49,703 nucleotides of DNA from Pseudomonadota bacterium. Lineage in GTDB: Bacteria > Myxococcota_A > UBA796 > GCA-2862545. Location: NCBI GenBank assembly GCA_023954855.1, contig JAGSGY010000039.1, positions 1-49,703 of the forward strand, written 5' to 3'. The position numbers and the translations under genes are program-made. Every line of letters begins with the position of its first letter. Position 1 is the first letter of the stretch. The notes under the pieces are model-generated. The model saw only the letters and a list, made by a program, of their open reading frames with translations. It was not told the origin of the DNA and ran no database searches. Positions 1 through 8,846 of this stretch are shown piece after piece.

Positions 1-1033
1 CCGCGTTCTCGCGCACTACACCGGCTGGCTGCACGACGGCACCAAGTTCGACAGCAGCCACGACCGCGGCGAGCCCCTCGCCATCACGGTAGACGCGGGG
101 CAGGTCATCAAGGGCTGGGACGAGGGCCTTCAGGGCATGCGCGAGGGAGGCAAGCGAAAGCTCCTCATCCCGCCGAACCTCGGCTACGGCTCCGCGGATA
201 TGGGCTTCATTCCGCCGAACAGCGTCCTCACCTTCGAAGTCGAGATGGTCGAAGTCCAGGCCCCGCGCAAGCCGGCAGCCGCGCCGATGACTGTCGCCAG
301 CGAAGACTACCGCCAGACGGAGTCGGGCCTACTCATCGCCGACATCGGTGGTGACTGCACGCCGCTCGAGCACCCCGCTGGCGCGCGACTTGACGTCGAG
401 TACGACGGCTTCCTCGAGAGCGGCAGACTGTTCGACAGCACCCGTCTCCGCGAGACGGCCTTCACCTTCCCCATCGGCATGGGGCGCGTCATCCCTGGAT
501 GGGACGAAGGTCTCGCCGATGCCCCCGTCGGTTGTCGTCGCCAGCTCGTCGTTCCGCCGCACCTCGCCTACGGTGAGGCTGGCAACAGCAAGATTCCGCC
601 CGCCGCCACGCTGACCTTCGACATCGAAGTCATCGATATCGGAGCACCACGCGTCGCGCCGATGGCTCCGCAGACGGTCAATGGCTACCTCACCTCGGGC
701 ACCGGCCTGAAGGTCGCCATCATCGAGGCTGGCGAAGGCGACGCCGTCGCCAAGGGCGACACCGCACTCGTCGAGTACACCGGCTGGACGTCGGACGGCA
801 CCCGCTTCGACTCGTCCTACCTCCGCGACGGGCCGATTCCAGTGCAGGTCGGCGCCGGCAGGGTCATCGCCGGCTGGGACGAGGGACTTCTCGGCATGAA
901 GGTCGGTGAGCTACGCCAGCTCGTCATTCCGCCAAACCTCGGCTACGGCGCCACGGGCCGCCCGCCGACCATCCCCGGGGGCGAGACGCTCACCTTCGAA
1001 GTTCAGCTGGTCGAACGACACGGAGGCCAGTGA
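1..1033 (+). CDS. Triple-domain FKBP-type peptidyl-prolyl cis-trans isomerase (5' partial)
   Basis: The reading frame is open from base 2, so the gene starts upstream of the window. Three successive FKBP domains are visible, at about bases 1-255, 340-645 and 740-1025. Each keeps the FKBP pocket pattern: a YTGW/YDGF turn, FDS or FDST, a VIxGWDEGL helix, a PPxLxYG strand and a final LTFxxE strand. FKBPs catalyse prolyl isomerisation and act as folding helpers. The N-terminus is missing, so export cannot be judged, but the downstream partner is exported. The third domain ends with the stop TGA, which overlaps the ATG of the next gene by one base (TGATG), indicating translational coupling to the TPR protein. 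Sure about the family; the total number of domains is unknown. Confidence 0.93.
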   Translation, partial: RVLAHYTGWLHDGTKFDSSHDRGEPLAITVDAGQVIKGWDEGLQGMREGGKRKLLIPPNLGYGSADMGFIPPNSVLTFEVEMVEVQAPRKPAAAPMTVASEDYRQTESGLLIADIGGDCTPLEHPAGARLDVEYDGFLESGRLFDSTRLRETAFTFPIGMGRVIPGWDEGLADAPVGCRRQLVVPPHLAYGEAGNSKIPPAATLTFDIEVIDIGAPRVAPMAPQTVNGYLTSGTGLKVAIIEAGEGDAVAKGDTALVEYTGWTSDGTRFDSSYLRDGPIPVQVGAGRVIAGWDEGLLGMKVGELRQLVIPPNLGYGATGRPPTIPGGETLTFEVQLVERHGGQ

Positions 1034-2802
1034 TGCTTCCGCTGCTGCTCGCACTCACGGCGTCGGCAGCGACCGGCTGGAACCCAACCGATGCGAAGGC
1101 CATCGCGCACTTCAACGATGGCCTGACCTTGCTGCAGCAGGCCGCCCCAGAGAAGGCCGAGAAGTCGTTCCGCAAAGCAAAGAAGGCCGAGGCGAGCGGC
1201 ATGGTCGAGCACATGCTGGCCACAGCCCTTCTGCGCCAGAACCGCAGCGACGAGGCCATCGCCATGTACAGCGGTCTCGCAGAGTCCTTCGCAGACGAGC
1301 CCGAGGTCTGGGCCGGCTACAGCGAGTCGCTGTTCGTCGGTGAGGAATTCGACGCGGCGCTCGAGGCTGCCGAGCGAGGCGTGACGCTCGCTCCCGACAA
1401 CTACAATGCCCAACAGGGCGCGCTCTCAGCGGACCTGCGTCTCGGGAACTACGAAGACGCCCGCAAGCGCCTCACCGCGTACGAAAAGGTCGGAGAACAG
1501 GGCTATCCGGGCTGCCTCTGGGTGACGCTGGCCCTCGAGCTCGAGGACGAGAGTCTCGCTCAGCAGAAGTTCGCCGACTGCGAAGCCCACGCCGAGCCCG
1601 GCTACGTCGAGGGCATCCGAATGAGCCTCGCGGCGAACGGATGGGACTGGTCGCAAGCCAGCAACAGCGCACGAGCCGTGGGCGCAGACCGGTTCGCCGA
1701 CCTCACCCGCGTGATGGACCTGGTGGAGCAAGGCCGCACCGACGAGGGCCTCGCAGCCGCAAACGCGTCCATCGAGGCCCACGGCATGAGCCCTGGGCTG
1801 CAGATGATTCGCGGCATCTTGCTCATCGACAGCGGCGATAGCGAGGCCGGACTGAAAGACCTCGAGGCCGTCTTTGGCAGCGAGGACTGGGTCGACGCCG
1901 AGCGCGGCGGCACGCTCACCGGCGTGCTGACCGCAAAGTCCAAGCGCGCATGGGACATCAACGTGACGACCGCCGTGGTCTACGCCGCGGCCATCTACGA
2001 AGAGCAGGGACGAGCCGACGAGGCCGACGCCCTCATCGAGCGCACTAGCGAGCGCGTCGGAAGCCAAGCACCGCTCCAGATCGCACGCGCCGAGCTCGAT
2101 CTTCGGCGCGGCAAGGCTGCCGCCTGGGACCATGTCGTCGCCGCCCTGCCCGAGATCACCAGCCCCTCCAACTCCGCGAGCCACATCGGCAACCTGCTCT
2201 TCGAGTTCGGCGGCGCGCCCGAAGCCGTCGTCGCCTGGGCAGAGACCACCGCAGACTCTGGAGTCGTGAAGAACGCCATGAGTGGCGCTGCGAACCGAAA
2301 GGAGTACGCGCCGTGCTTGCGCATGGTCCAAGCTCGCGCGGAACGCTTCGGCCATGCCGAGCCCAAGGTGGGTCACATCTGCGCGGTCGGAGCCGAAGAC
2401 GCCGAGGCGGCAACGGTCTACCTGAAGCTCGCGGTCCAGGCCGATCAAGCCAGCCCACCGACCGTCCAGAACCACCTGGCCTGGCTGATCAACGCCGGCG
2501 ATAAGGATGGCGCCAGCGCGGTCCTCGACACCGCAGGCCACGTGCTCGACGAGGGTCTGCGCAATGACATGCACGCACGTCTGCTGCTCGGCAACGGTGA
2601 CCCCGACGCCCTGCTCACGGCGGCCAACCAGCCCGGTGTGAGTCCAGGTGCCCGCTACAACGCCGGCATCGAGCTCTACAACGCACAGCGCTACGATGAG
2701 GCCCAGCCGCTGATCGAGGGCGCGTGTCCCGAGCTGACGGGGAACGCCCAAGCCCACTGTAAGCAAGCGCTCGACGCGGTCAGAAAGGCACCACGCCCGT
2801 AA
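1033..2802 (+). CDS. Exported TPR-repeat protein
   Basis: A 589-residue protein with a short signal peptide ([15 protein letters not shown]) followed by helical repeats with TPR spacing. Examples are AIAHFNDGLTLLQQAAPEKAEKSF near the N-terminus, DEAIAMYSGLAESFADEPEVWAGY, DAALEAAERGVTLAPDNYNAQQ, and YNAGIELYNAQRYDEAQPLI near the end. TPR arrays are protein-binding scaffolds, so a periplasmic or outer-membrane scaffold is likely, possibly delivering clients to the FKBP encoded just upstream. ATG at 1033 is preferred because it overlaps the upstream TGA; an in-frame GTG lies one codon earlier. The 3' end overlaps the convergent gene by 23 bases. No enzymatic motif is seen, so the client is unknown. 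Confidence 0.88.
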   Translation: MLPLLLALTASAATGWNPTDAKAIAHFNDGLTLLQQAAPEKAEKSFRKAKKAEASGMVEHMLATALLRQNRSDEAIAMYSGLAESFADEPEVWAGYSESLFVGEEFDAALEAAERGVTLAPDNYNAQQGALSADLRLGNYEDARKRLTAYEKVGEQGYPGCLWVTLALELEDESLAQQKFADCEAHAEPGYVEGIRMSLAANGWDWSQASNSARAVGADRFADLTRVMDLVEQGRTDEGLAAANASIEAHGMSPGLQMIRGILLIDSGDSEAGLKDLEAVFGSEDWVDAERGGTLTGVLTAKSKRAWDINVTTAVVYAAAIYEEQGRADEADALIERTSERVGSQAPLQIARAELDLRRGKAAAWDHVVAALPEITSPSNSASHIGNLLFEFGGAPEAVVAWAETTADSGVVKNAMSGAANRKEYAPCLRMVQARAERFGHAEPKVGHICAVGAEDAEAATVYLKLAVQADQASPPTVQNHLAWLINAGDKDGASAVLDTAGHVLDEGLRNDMHARLLLGNGDPDALLTAANQPGVSPGARYNAGIELYNAQRYDEAQPLIEGACPELTGNAQAHCKQALDAVRKAPRP

Positions 2803-3379
2803 AGCGCGCCGCCGGTTGGCCTTGGGCGATGTCCCAGCCGGCAAACAGACCTAGCGTCGCCGGTCCAGCCTCGATGTTCGCCCTCGCGCCAAGCGGGGTG
2901 CGAGGGTCGGCGTTGCTGGTCCATGCAGGCTCGACCTGCACTCCAAGGGCCACCGGATGCATGCGGTACAGCACCATGGAGCGATTCTCGACATCGACGC
3001 GCTGTCCGAGGCTCGCCTCGATCTGGAAGCGATTCTCGATCAGCAGCGGCAGCGGAGGCAGCTCGACGACCGCGTGTTGGCGGCCCATCACGAAGGGCGC
3101 ACTCTCCCAGCCATCCCAGCCGGCTCCGACGGCGGTGAGCACGTGCAGCGCACCCAGCTCCGCGACCAGCCCGACATCTGCATGCGGCCGACCCACCCCG
3201 GTCTGCGATGCTAGCGGATCCAGGCCGTCTTGCCAGGTCAGCCCGGTGAACAGGTAGAGCTCTGGACTGAGCACCGACGTGGCGGCGACGGCCACGTGCA
3301 AGCCCGAGGTGTCGACCTCGATCTGCGCGTAGGGCGCCAGCTCGGATGCACCGGCAAGTCCGATCAGCAGAGCAATCAC
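2780..3379 (-). CDS. Predicted outer-membrane barrel-like protein, unknown function
   Basis: A 199-residue product starting at a GTG that overlaps the stop of the upstream cytochrome gene (GTGA), hence probably translated by coupling. It begins with a signal-like stretch (VIALLIGLAGASE). The rest alternates polar and hydrophobic residues in strand-length blocks, contains many Gly, Val, Leu and aromatic residues, and ends in ...TGVVPF. A terminal Phe is typical of substrates of the outer-membrane barrel assembly machinery. No family is recognised. The context, last gene of a run with a large dihaem lipoprotein, suggests an envelope role. An upstream in-frame ATG at 3439 exists but would lie deep inside the cytochrome gene and destroy the signal peptide, so the GTG start is preferred. 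Confidence 0.72.
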   Translation of the reverse strand: MIALLIGLAGASELAPYAQIEVDTSGLHVAVAATSVLSPELYLFTGLTWQDGLDPLASQTGVGRPHADVGLVAELGALHVLTAVGAGWDGWESAPFVMGRQHAVVELPPLPLLIENRFQIEASLGQRVDVENRSMVLYRMHPVALGVQVEPAWTSNADPRTPLGARANIEAGPATLGLFAGWDIAQGQPAARFTGVVPF

Positions 3380-5865
3380 GGGGCCTCCGGTGCGTACCAG
3401 CCGCTGAGGTCGCCATACAGGCCAGGCGTCTCTGGACACATCGCGAGCCCCTGGTCCGCAGGGACGGCGTACTCATCAGGACACGCATCTCCGGAGCGGC
3501 CCGGCAGGTCGCCCACGCAGTCGTCGAGGGCGAGCAAGAAGGCGACCAGCGCCGTGACGTCGGGCCCGCCTGGCACATCGTCGAGGTAGAAGTCGTGGCC
3601 CTTACCTCCGACGCCCACCGAGGCCATGCTCACGAGCGACGGTTGGTCCGTGCGGAAAGCGCTGGTTCCCAGCACTGGAATGCTGGCGGTCTGGTTCGCC
3701 GCAATCACCCGCTCTCGCTCGCCCTCGAGCACGAGTGCCTGAAGCGAGAGGGCCGCATCGGGACGCAAGCCAGGTGTCGGGTCCGCCTCGTGCACAGCCA
3801 AGATCTGTCCCATACCGTGCACCGCCTGCCCGCGGCTCACGCGAGCGAGGTGGGCCGAGAGGTCCGTGCCGGGGTCCACGGTCGAGGCCACCCCCACACC
3901 GCCGTCGTGAAGGTAGGGGGCCGACGCCCAAACATGGCGCAGTGGAGCAGTGCGGTACCCGACGGTCTGCGCCCGCAGCAGGTTGCCAAGCGGGCTGGCT
4001 TTGCCGACAGGAAGGCCGGTGCGCGGGTCATAGGGCGCCGAGGCAAAGCGTCGGATCTTCCGAGCGCTTGCGGCGCGTTCGGGTTGGGTGTCGATGACCG
4101 GGCCGAGGGAGCGCTGCGGTGTACGCCAGCCAGTCGTCGAGGCCACGCGCGGCTCGCCGAAGTTGAGCTCGGCGTCCTCCGAGAGCGGAATCAGCCGGTT
4201 GTCGGTGAAGAACGGTCCGGAGTGGCAGTCCGCACAGCCGGCATCCGCGAAGACCTCTGCACCCTGCGCGACTAGATCTGCGCTGGCAGCGAGCAAGGCC
4301 GACTCGTTGGCGGGTGGCTCGATCCAGTCCATCATCAGGTTCAGGGTGTGGCTGACCATCTCTTCGGGCTGCAGGCCCACCTCGGCCGCGGCATCGGCAA
4401 GGCCAAGCTCGGCATCTTCGACCGGTGGAAGGCCCAGACGGTAGCCGAGCAGCGCCATGCTCGAGCGCCGCGACTCGCCGGCCTTTCCGTAGTACTCGAA
4501 CTCGCGCAGGCGACCGTGCGCACGCGCCGCGTCCTTCACCTCTTCGGGCAGGATGGTTCCGGGACCGGGAATCACGACGATGCCCTCGGGCCCGAGCATG
4601 CCGGGAATGCCGTCTTCGGTGCCGAGGATGTCGGTGACCAGCGCTTCGCGAGCCGCGTCATCCTTGGCCGAGGGCGCCATCGCCACCATCATCCGGGCGA
4701 ACTTCTCGCAGTCCATCGCGCCGATGTGCCCCCCGGTCGTCTCGCCGGGCACCTGGGTCTGACCGCCTCGCTGGAGACACAGACCGATGAGCCCAGTGAA
4801 GTCGAGGGCCCCGCTCCACACGGTGTTGTTGCGGTCGACGGGGTCGAAGATGGCCCCGTTCACATTCGCGGGCCACAGGTGGCGCGTGTACAGCGGTGGA
4901 AGCTGCATCGTGTTGAACGCCGCATCCGAGTTGACGTCTGCGTAGCCTCGAGGCTGCACCAACATGCCGCGAACCACTTCACGAGCGGCCTTGTCTGGCT
5001 CCTCCTCCCAGGTGTTCTCGAGCCAGGTGGTGAACCGAGTCGCGTCGGCGCCCTTCTCTGGTCCGTCGCTGCCGATGTCCCCAGCGAGCACCACCGCACC
5101 CATGAGCGGATTCGCGGACAAGCCAAACAGCCAGCCAAAGTGCAGGTCCTGGTTGCCCACGCCCCAGGCGGCGGAGGGTGGCCAGTCCGCACCCGGCGTC
5201 GGCTCACCACGCTTGGCCGAGTCGAGGTCGGCGACGCCATCGTTGTCGATATCGAGGGAGTAATGGCACGCCGCGCAGGTCAGCCGAGCACGAAACCGTC
5301 CCTCAGGGGCGCCGGGTCCGACACCCTCCCAGCTCGACGGCTCGAACAGCCAGTCCCCCTCGTCCTCGGTGGGCACAGGCTGCAGCCCCAGGGGCCAGAT
5401 GCCACCGGCCTCGACGTCGAGACCGGTGTGCAGCTCTTCGGGGACCGGAAGGTCGTAGACCGTCGTTCCAGGCGGAAACCGAAGGACCAAGTCCGAGGTG
5501 CGTCCCGCGCCATTGCCCCCAAAGAGGTTGCCGGCCACGCCATCGAGATCATCGAGGGCTGCGACATAGACGTCGAGCACTGCGAGGTCTTCAGAGCATT
5601 CGGGGCCGCAATCTACCTGAACGGTACCGCCGAGAACCCCCATGACGTCGGTCACTGAGCGCTCGCTGCCATAGGTGCCCTGCCGGAAGAACCGCTCACC
5701 CCAGTGGAGAAAGGTCGCGTATTGGGCCTCGGACACAGGAATGCCGCCGAGCGCGCGATGCGGAGGACACGCGGGCCTGGAGAGCACATCGAAGTCGCCC
5801 CAGTCGACCGTCGCGGAGGTCGCACAAGCGGCAAGGACAAACGGCAGGAGCAGCATTCGCTTCAT
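3376..5865 (-). CDS. Large dihaem cytochrome c lipoprotein (peroxidase/MauG superfamily-like)
   Basis: An 829-residue protein. The N-terminus MKRMLLLPFVLAAC is a clear lipoprotein signal with Cys14 as lipidation site. Two c-type haem sites are visible: CAACH at about 197-201 and CADCH at about 544-548. Near the C-terminal haem are features of the MauG/cytochrome c peroxidase superfamily, for example TAPLRHVWASAPYLHDGGV. It is about twice the length of a classic cytochrome c peroxidase; the roughly 350 residues between the haem sites match no family I can name with confidence. RoxA/LatA-type rubber oxygenases are other large dihaem proteins of this superfamily found in myxobacteria, but the spacing differs. 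The role is probably periplasmic or outer-membrane redox chemistry; the substrate is unknown. Confidence 0.85.
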   Translation of the reverse strand: MKRMLLLPFVLAACATSATVDWGDFDVLSRPACPPHRALGGIPVSEAQYATFLHWGERFFRQGTYGSERSVTDVMGVLGGTVQVDCGPECSEDLAVLDVYVAALDDLDGVAGNLFGGNGAGRTSDLVLRFPPGTTVYDLPVPEELHTGLDVEAGGIWPLGLQPVPTEDEGDWLFEPSSWEGVGPGAPEGRFRARLTCAACHYSLDIDNDGVADLDSAKRGEPTPGADWPPSAAWGVGNQDLHFGWLFGLSANPLMGAVVLAGDIGSDGPEKGADATRFTTWLENTWEEEPDKAAREVVRGMLVQPRGYADVNSDAAFNTMQLPPLYTRHLWPANVNGAIFDPVDRNNTVWSGALDFTGLIGLCLQRGGQTQVPGETTGGHIGAMDCEKFARMMVAMAPSAKDDAAREALVTDILGTEDGIPGMLGPEGIVVIPGPGTILPEEVKDAARAHGRLREFEYYGKAGESRRSSMALLGYRLGLPPVEDAELGLADAAAEVGLQPEEMVSHTLNLMMDWIEPPANESALLAASADLVAQGAEVFADAGCADCHSGPFFTDNRLIPLSEDAELNFGEPRVASTTGWRTPQRSLGPVIDTQPERAASARKIRRFASAPYDPRTGLPVGKASPLGNLLRAQTVGYRTAPLRHVWASAPYLHDGGVGVASTVDPGTDLSAHLARVSRGQAVHGMGQILAVHEADPTPGLRPDAALSLQALVLEGERERVIAANQTASIPVLGTSAFRTDQPSLVSMASVGVGGKGHDFYLDDVPGGPDVTALVAFLLALDDCVGDLPGRSGDACPDEYAVPADQGLAMCPETPGLYGDLSGWYAPEAP

Positions 5866-5905
5866 GCGGCGCACGCTACCAAAGAGGCAAACCGACGCAA
5901 AGCGC

Positions 5906-7078
5906 CTAGCGAAGCGCCCCAGCGACCGTTGTCCACCGCACGAGCACGAGCTCGCTCTCTGCCCCAGGCTGCCAGCCATCCTCGAGAAGCTGAGCCTCGA
6001 TTCCAGGCAGATGCGCGGCCCCCCACGGCACGAAGATGTGGTTGAACTCCGGCTCGGCGACGGCCACGTGGCGCAGCACTTCATCGTTACGAGCGACGAC
6101 CAAGTCCTCGTAGACGGCGCGCAACAGGGCATCCTGGTCTTGGCCCGAGACCTCCATCGAGAAGGTCAGCCAGGCGGTCAGCGGATCATCGGCCTGCCAG
6201 ATGCCAAAGGTTCCGCGCAACATCTCGAGGGTCTCGTCGCTAAACTGAGAGACGTCCACGTCAGCGTTGCGCACGGTGTAGCCGTCCTCGGGAATGGCGT
6301 GCTGCTGCACGACGCCTAGGCGCGAGGCCACCTGGCTGTAGCCAATTCCGTCGCCTAGCGCGCCGGTCTCATCGCCCACACCCTCGGTCAGCACGACCGT
6401 GTTCGGATGCGCGCCAAAGCTCGCGTACAGCGCGTCGTAGGCGTGCTCCTCGCCGATGTGCATCATGCCCTGCAGCCGCAGGTGCGTCCCTCCGCGCTCG
6501 AAGCTGCGACCGCGAATCACGAAGCCCTCGGTCGTGAGGCCCGCGTAGCCTCCGGTGGCGTACTCAATCGACCACACCGCCGAGCCCACGCTGTACGCGG
6601 CGACCAGCAGGGGCATAAGGACCGCGGTGGCCGAGAGCACCGCCACCGCGCGCAGCGGCGCTACGGCCCGACGCTCTTGCCAGAAGGCCGGCTGAACCGA
6701 CAGAGCGCCGTTTCGAGGCAGCGTGCGAACCAGAGCGAGCGTCACCGCCACCACGACAAACGAGCCCAGCACCGGCCAGAGAATGTGCCAATGATTCACC
6801 AGGGCAAGCACGCCAAACGGCATCGCGCCGAGGACCAGGTACCACTGCCACACAAAGAGGGGTAGCGTCACGCGAAGCGGCACGCGCGGCGAGATTGCCG
6901 ACACGAGAAACACGAGATTGCTGAGCGCAAAGGCCAGCAGAGCGACTGGAGTTCCCAGCATCTGCAGGGCCTGGCTGCCCGTGAGCGCCCACACCACGCC
7001 TCCGACCAGGAAGACCAGCGCAGCGAGAGCGTTCACGCCGATCAGCGCATCGGTGATTCGACCCCAGAGGCGGCTCAT
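5906..7078 (-). CDS. Polytopic membrane protein with TraB/TIKI-like domain
   Basis: A 390-residue protein. The first ~190 residues hold about five hydrophobic segments. The C-terminal half carries features of the TraB/GumN/TIKI superfamily: GMMHIGEEHAYDAL (a GxxH motif), then VVLTEGV with an acidic residue, and near the end VPWGAAHLPGIEAQLLEDGW, the second GxxH/HLPG motif. TIKI-type members are metalloproteases and other members are of unclear activity; catalysis here is inferred only. The start ATG at 7078 overlaps the TGA of the upstream M61 peptidase gene (ATGA); a start 20 codons upstream would lie inside that gene. The co-transcribed peptidase suggests a shared role in envelope protein processing. 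Confidence 0.75.
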   Translation of the reverse strand: MSRLWGRITDALIGVNALAALVFLVGGVVWALTGSQALQMLGTPVALLAFALSNLVFLVSAISPRVPLRVTLPLFVWQWYLVLGAMPFGVLALVNHWHILWPVLGSFVVVAVTLALVRTLPRNGALSVQPAFWQERRAVAPLRAVAVLSATAVLMPLLVAAYSVGSAVWSIEYATGGYAGLTTEGFVIRGRSFERGGTHLRLQGMMHIGEEHAYDALYASFGAHPNTVVLTEGVGDETGALGDGIGYSQVASRLGVVQQHAIPEDGYTVRNADVDVSQFSDETLEMLRGTFGIWQADDPLTAWLTFSMEVSGQDQDALLRAVYEDLVVARNDEVLRHVAVAEPEFNHIFVPWGAAHLPGIEAQLLEDGWQPGAESELVLVRWTTVAGALR

Positions 7079-8796
7079 TCGCCCCCCAACCACGCAGCCC
7101 GTGCGCGCTTCTGAGCCCGAGTCGGCTTCTCGACCCACTCGAGCGCGAACTGTGGGACCGCTGAGCCAAGCGTCACCTCGCGCTCCTCGAGGCGACCACG
7201 CCGCGAAATCAGGACCGTCACTGTGTCTCCCGCCTTGTGCTTGGCCAACGCGCCCGCCATGTCCCGAGACCGGTAACCATCGATGGCGAGCACTTCATCG
7301 CCCACCGCCAGCCCCGCGTCCCAGGCCGGACCCCCGCGTACCACCACGGACAGCGTCTGGGCGCTGTGCTCGACGCCCAACCACGCTGAGGGTTCTTCGT
7401 CTTCAGGGTCAGCGAACTGCAGCCCGTAGAGCGCGAGCGCAGGGGCGTAGTCGAGCTCTTCGGTGCCCGCCAGGGCCGTGTCGAGCCAGGGCCTCATGTC
7501 CTCGTCCGCTACCTCGGAGAGCACGTCGCGAAACTGGTCCGGAGTGAAGCCCGTTTCGCCGCTGTACCGCTCGTAGGCCAGGACCATGGCCCGATCCAGG
7601 CTCGCTCCTCGACGTCGCAGCTCCGCGTCGAGCAAGAAGCCCACCACCGAGCCCTTGCCGTAGTAGCTGACGCTCGTGTTCTTGGTGTTCTCGTCGCGCT
7701 GGTAGTGCTTCACCCACGCGTCGAAGCTCGAAGCCTCGAGACTGCGAACGTGGCGGCCAGGGCGACGCTGAAGTCGGTCAATCGACCGGGACAATCCCTC
7801 GAGGTACGACGCCTCGTCGAGCAGGTCGGCACGGCGCAGAAGTAGTGGACCAAAGTAGGAGGTCAGACCTTCGGCAACCCAGAGGCTATCGGTGTACACC
7901 TCGGTCTCATAGTCGAACGGGCCGAGCTCGACGGGCCGCAAGCGCTTCACATTCCAGGTGTGGAAGAACTCGTGGCTCGCGAGTCCGAGCCAGCCCTCGT
8001 ACGACTCTTCATCAGCCATCGCATGAGCGGAGGACATCATCAGGGTGGAGTCGAGGTGCTCGAGCCCGCCGCCGCCTCCCCCGACGCAGAGAAAGCTGTA
8101 GTTGGCGTACGGCGCCTGACCCCAAAACGCCGTCTGGACCTGAATGAGCTTGGCGAGGTCTGCGGCCGCCCGCTCCGCGTCCCAGGAGGGCGCAAAGGCC
8201 ATGCTCACCAACTCGTGATCGATCCCGTCATGGGCGATGACCTGCACGTCGGCCTGTCCGACGAGGATGGGCGAGTCGATGAGCTCGTCGACGGTGGACG
8301 CCAAGAAGCGATGGACGTCGCCGGAGGTCTGTCTTTCGAGCGCCGTATGGACTGCCCAGCCCTCTGGCGTCTGGAGCTCGAGCTCAAAGCTCGAAGGGGC
8401 ACCATGCTCGAACAAGAACAACGAGGCCCCGTTGAGCACGGCCATGCGGTCATCGACGAATGAGGTCTGCACACCGAGTTCGCGAGCGTAGACGTCGTAG
8501 CTGAGCGTGAACGGCCCCGCGTATTCAACGTGCCAGCGATTCTTGGCGACCTTGGACGTCGGAACCGGCTCACCGTCAGCGGACGCCGCGACGCCCTCCA
8601 CATGGCGAGCGAAGTCGCGAATCTTGTACGAGCCCGGCGTCCACGAGGGCATGTACAGCTCTCGCCCGCCCTCAGCGCCTTCCGGAAAGGTCAGGCGCAC
8701 GTGCACCACGTGGTGAGCGGCGTCGGAGAAGTCGAGGTGGGCCTGCACCGCGGACGGATCGGCGGCGGCCAGAGCGAGGAGCGAGAAGAGCAGCAT
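7075..8796 (-). CDS. M61 family aminopeptidase with C-terminal PDZ domain
   Basis: A 573-residue exported peptidase. The signal peptide is MLLFSLLALAAADPSA. An N-terminal beta domain contains YMPSWTPGSYKIRDFARHV, typical of M61 glycyl aminopeptidases. The zinc site is HEFFH (275-279), with the third ligand in WVAEGLTSYF (Glu309). Just before it lies GGGGGGLEHLDST, the conserved M61 substrate-binding loop. A PDZ domain occupies about residues 475-560 (AWDAGLAVGDEVLAIDGYRSRD). The family removes N-terminal Gly or Ala from peptides. The start at 8796 was chosen because it gives a good signal peptide; a longer frame upstream would add a non-signal extension. It is the first gene of a four-gene minus-strand run, divergent from a membrane protease gene 50 bases away. 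Confidence 0.93.
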   Translation of the reverse strand: MLLFSLLALAAADPSAVQAHLDFSDAAHHVVHVRLTFPEGAEGGRELYMPSWTPGSYKIRDFARHVEGVAASADGEPVPTSKVAKNRWHVEYAGPFTLSYDVYARELGVQTSFVDDRMAVLNGASLFLFEHGAPSSFELELQTPEGWAVHTALERQTSGDVHRFLASTVDELIDSPILVGQADVQVIAHDGIDHELVSMAFAPSWDAERAAADLAKLIQVQTAFWGQAPYANYSFLCVGGGGGGLEHLDSTLMMSSAHAMADEESYEGWLGLASHEFFHTWNVKRLRPVELGPFDYETEVYTDSLWVAEGLTSYFGPLLLRRADLLDEASYLEGLSRSIDRLQRRPGRHVRSLEASSFDAWVKHYQRDENTKNTSVSYYGKGSVVGFLLDAELRRRGASLDRAMVLAYERYSGETGFTPDQFRDVLSEVADEDMRPWLDTALAGTEELDYAPALALYGLQFADPEDEEPSAWLGVEHSAQTLSVVVRGGPAWDAGLAVGDEVLAIDGYRSRDMAGALAKHKAGDTVTVLISRRGRLEEREVTLGSAVPQFALEWVEKPTRAQKRARAAWLGGE

Positions 8797-8846
8797 GCCC
8801 TGGGCATATGCAACAAGCGTGCGGTCGGCTACGTAGGAAAGAACAC

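Noticed and set aside
1426-2844. A 472-codon minus-strand frame opposite the TPR gene
   Set aside because: The plus strand encodes a signal peptide and TPR repeats; the antisense product has no domain and no ribosome-binding site.
4348-5658. A 436-codon plus-strand frame opposite the dihaem lipoprotein
   Set aside because: The minus strand has the lipobox and CxxCH motifs; the plus-strand product is arginine/histidine-rich noise.
3376-5865. Identification as a RoxA-type rubber oxygenase
   Set aside because: Shares two haem sites and a secretion signal, but length and haem spacing differ and no diagnostic motif could be verified.
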